Below are positions 20,930-22,650 of a stretch of DNA of 22,650 nt, piece after piece. Source of the DNA: Pseudomonadota bacterium (GTDB lineage Bacteria; Pseudomonadota; Alphaproteobacteria; Acetobacterales; Acetobacteraceae). The stretch is from assembly GCA_021828605.1 (NCBI GenBank), contig JAJZEG010000143.1, forward strand, positions 1 through 22,650, given 5' to 3'. Within the stretch, counting starts at the first letter, position 1. Every line of letters starts with the position of its first letter. Under the pieces are notes generated by a model. The model searched no databases. It was not told the origin of the DNA and worked only from the letters and a program-made list of their open reading frames with translations. The position numbers were made by a program, and so were the translations under genes.

Positions 20930-22201
20930 ATGGGTGTCGGTTCAGCAAATGGCACGGCGATCGCGGAACAACCGCCCGGTCGGCGTAAACGTGCCTCAAT
21001 CATCGGCTTCGCCAACGATGCGCAATCGATCGCCGTGTTGCGCGATGCGCTCAGCGCCTATTCGAATGAAACCGTCGATCTGCGGCGCGGCGATGTGCGC
21101 ACCGCCGCCGAGGTGATGGCGCAAACCGAATCGCCGGATGTGCTGATTGTCGATATTTCCGATGTGCCCGCACCGATGCAGGCCCTCTCCAATTTGGCGG
21201 ATGTGGTTGAGCCGGGCATCCAGGTGTTGGTTATCGGCGATGCGGTCGATGTCGATTTCTATCGGCAAGTCACCCGTGGTCTCGGTGTCGCCGAATATAT
21301 TTTTAAGCCGATTTCCCGGGAAATGGTTGGTCGGTATTTCGGTCCGCTCATTTCACGCCAAGCCGCGCCAGTCGAGGCTGATCGCGGCGGGCGGGTGATC
21401 GCCGTCGTCGGTGCGCGCGGCGGGGTCGGGGCAACCACCATCGCGTCTAACCTTGCTTGGCAATTCGGCGTGGTTTCCAATCGTCATACCGTGTTCATCG
21501 AAGCGGATTTGCATCGGGGCGCTGCGGCGGCAATGATGCTCGGCACCACGGTCGGCTCGGGTCTGAAAATGGCGCTCGAACGCCCAGATCGGATCGATAG
21601 CCTGTTCATCGAACGCTCCGCTCAAGCCGTGTCCGGGCGTCTGCATTTGCTGGCGAGCGAGGAAAAATTCGGCGTCCGCACCGAGCCGGCGCCGGGTGCG
21701 GCGCATCGGCTGATCGAAACATTGCGACTCCGCTATAACTTCGTGATTATCGATATCCCGCCGGTCGCCTTGTTCAACCATTTCGACATGCTTGACCTCG
21801 CTCATCATCGGGTGGTGGTGTTTGATCCAAGCCTGTCGGGCCTGCGCGATGCGATGCGCGTGGTTTCCATCCCCAACGGCCCGTTTCAAACCCAGCGACC
21901 AACCATGGTGCTCAACCGGTTCGATCCGAAGGTCGGCCTGACCCCGCAACGGATCGAAGCCGAGGCGGGGATCACCGTCGATATCACCATCCAGGAGTTT
22001 GGCCCGCAATTCACCCAGCACGGGAATATGGGCAAGCCGGCGATTGAAAAATTCAAGCCATTCCGCCAGGCGATTCTCGATTTGTCCCATGAAGTCGGCC
22101 TATCGGGTGTAACCCGGTCCGATGTCGGGCAACCCACGCGTCCGCGCTTCGCCCTTCCCGGCCTGCGCCTACTCGGACGCTCAACCAGCCCTGCGTCATG
22201 A
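20930..22201 (+). CDS. cpaE: Tad pilus localisation ATPase-like protein CpaE (TadZ)
   Basis: A 423-residue cytoplasmic protein. An N-terminal receiver-like domain (about 22-140, with VLIVDISDVP and VAEYIFKPISREMVG) precedes a MinD/ParA-type domain. Its P-loop GARGGVGATT is at 161-170 and has Arg at the place of the signature Lys, as is frequent in CpaE. IEADLHRG and FVIIDIPPVALF are the later nucleotide-site strands. TadZ/CpaE proteins mark the cell pole and recruit the rest of the pilus machine. ATG 20930 is chosen for the AAGGAG at 20914-20919; a GTG at 20873 in the same frame is less likely. The last residues form a basic, Pro-rich tail. The stop overlaps the cpaF ATG (ATGA). Confidence 0.92.
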   Translation: MGVGSANGTAIAEQPPGRRKRASIIGFANDAQSIAVLRDALSAYSNETVDLRRGDVRTAAEVMAQTESPDVLIVDISDVPAPMQALSNLADVVEPGIQVLVIGDAVDVDFYRQVTRGLGVAEYIFKPISREMVGRYFGPLISRQAAPVEADRGGRVIAVVGARGGVGATTIASNLAWQFGVVSNRHTVFIEADLHRGAAAAMMLGTTVGSGLKMALERPDRIDSLFIERSAQAVSGRLHLLASEEKFGVRTEPAPGAAHRLIETLRLRYNFVIIDIPPVALFNHFDMLDLAHHRVVVFDPSLSGLRDAMRVVSIPNGPFQTQRPTMVLNRFDPKVGLTPQRIEAEAGITVDITIQEFGPQFTQHGNMGKPAIEKFKPFRQAILDLSHEVGLSGVTRSDVGQPTRPRFALPGLRLLGRSTSPAS

Positions 22202-22650
22202 GCGGCGATATCGTCTCCCCGCGCTTTGGTCGCAGGCCGGCGGGCAGCACTCCGGTCACCCCGTTCACCCAAGAAGTAACGTCCACTCCGGCCCGGCCGA
22301 TCCAGGAGCGGCGGCCCGAAATCGAGCAAACCGCCCCGACCGGCTCGGCCCGTGGTTTTGCCGAAGCGCAGGCTGCCTTCTCCGCCCCGCGCAAGGCCGA
22401 TGCGGAGACCCGCGCGGAAATCGCCGAATTGCGCAATTTATGTCTTGCCCGGATGGATGCGGCAGCGGTCGCACTCTTGTCATCGCAGCGTTTGCGCCCG
22501 GAAATCGAGAATCTGATCGCGGATCTGGCCACTGAAAACCGCATCCAGCTCAACGCGCGCGAACAAACCCAGCTTGCCTCCGAACTGGTCGATGACATGA
22601 CCGGCCTCGGCCCCCTGCAACCTTTGCTCGATGACGATAGTATCACCGAC
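22198..22650 (+). CDS. cpaF: Tad pilus ATPase CpaF (TadA), N-terminal part, cut by window end
   Basis: The frame is open from ATG 22198 to the last base (151 codons) without a stop. It starts inside the cpaE stop (ATGA). Residues 1-70 are Pro/Arg-rich and poorly conserved. Then a helical region and ELVDDMTGLGPLQPLLDDDS appear, the conserved segment just before the I-M-V-N-G strand of CpaF/TadA-type secretion ATPases. The Walker motifs lie beyond the window. The ATPase powers Flp pilus extension, and in some Tad systems retraction. Position after cpaE and the GLGPLQPLLDD motif make the assignment firm although the catalytic domain is not visible. Confidence 0.88.
   Translation, partial: MSGDIVSPRFGRRPAGSTPVTPFTQEVTSTPARPIQERRPEIEQTAPTGSARGFAEAQAAFSAPRKADAETRAEIAELRNLCLARMDAAAVALLSSQRLRPEIENLIADLATENRIQLNAREQTQLASELVDDMTGLGPLQPLLDDDSITD

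Noticed and set aside
21353..22090. Open frame of 245 codons on the minus strand inside cpaE
   Set aside because: Shadow of the CpaE ATPase domain; His/Arg-rich without family features.
22053..22646. Open frame of 197 codons on the minus strand over cpaE end and cpaF start
   Set aside because: The plus-strand frame carries the CpaF motif GLGPLQPLLDD and an ATGA junction, so the reverse frame is not coding.

Overview
The window looks like a chromosomal segment of a GC-rich alphaproteobacterium, most likely from the Acetobacteraceae/Rhodospirillales. This is an inference from the pal-cpoB-tilS-ftsH gene order, the Caulobacter-type cpa (Tad) pilus locus and the protein sequences; no rRNA or other phylogenetic marker is present. 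All coding regions are intact apart from two cut by the window edges (pal at the left, cpaF at the right). No IS element, phage gene, tRNA, rRNA or CRISPR array was seen.

Region by region: (1) 1-4731, plus strand: the envelope and housekeeping block. It holds the C-terminus of Pal, an intrinsic terminator, the Tol-Pal coordinator CpoB, the tRNA-Ile lysidine synthetase TilS overlapping cpoB, and the membrane protease FtsH, which ends at a terminator. (2) 4774-11118, minus strand: a tightly overlapping glycogen/alpha-glucan operon read right to left, glgB-glgX-malQ (branching, debranching, disproportionation). glgA, glgC and glgP are not in the window. (3) 11192-12067, plus: an N-formylglutamate amidohydrolase family protein, divergent from glgB. 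(4) 12068-12308: a 241-bp gap with a candidate minus-strand small RNA (terminator with eight U, anti-Shine-Dalgarno-like stretch) and two TGCAGTGCA boxes overlapping its predicted promoter. (5) 12309-16245: a secreted lytic transglycosylase, a convergent GT87/DUF2029 membrane glycosyltransferase, and a divergent large GT-C-like membrane protein. (6) 16287-22650, plus: a Tad (Flp) pilus locus in the order flp1-flp2-cpaA-cpaB-cpaC-cpaD-cpaE-cpaF. It has a well-formed promoter and structured leader before flp2, and a very stable hairpin without a U-tract after it.

How the genes fit together: CpaA should mature the two Flp prepilins. CpaC (secretin), CpaB (SAF protein) and CpaD (lipoprotein) form the outer-membrane and periplasmic part of the machine, and CpaE (MinD-like) and CpaF (ATPase) form its cytoplasmic side. 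The lytic transglycosylase and the two GT-C-type proteins just upstream could serve pilus passage through peptidoglycan and pilin glycosylation, but that link rests only on position.

The points most worth checking are the candidate sRNA with its operator-like boxes, the very short CpaD with a glycine-rich tail, the two flp paralogues with identical mature length but very different expression signals, the GT-C protein next to the pilins, and two unrelated genes (tilS, malQ) whose stop codons lie inside short tandem repeats.
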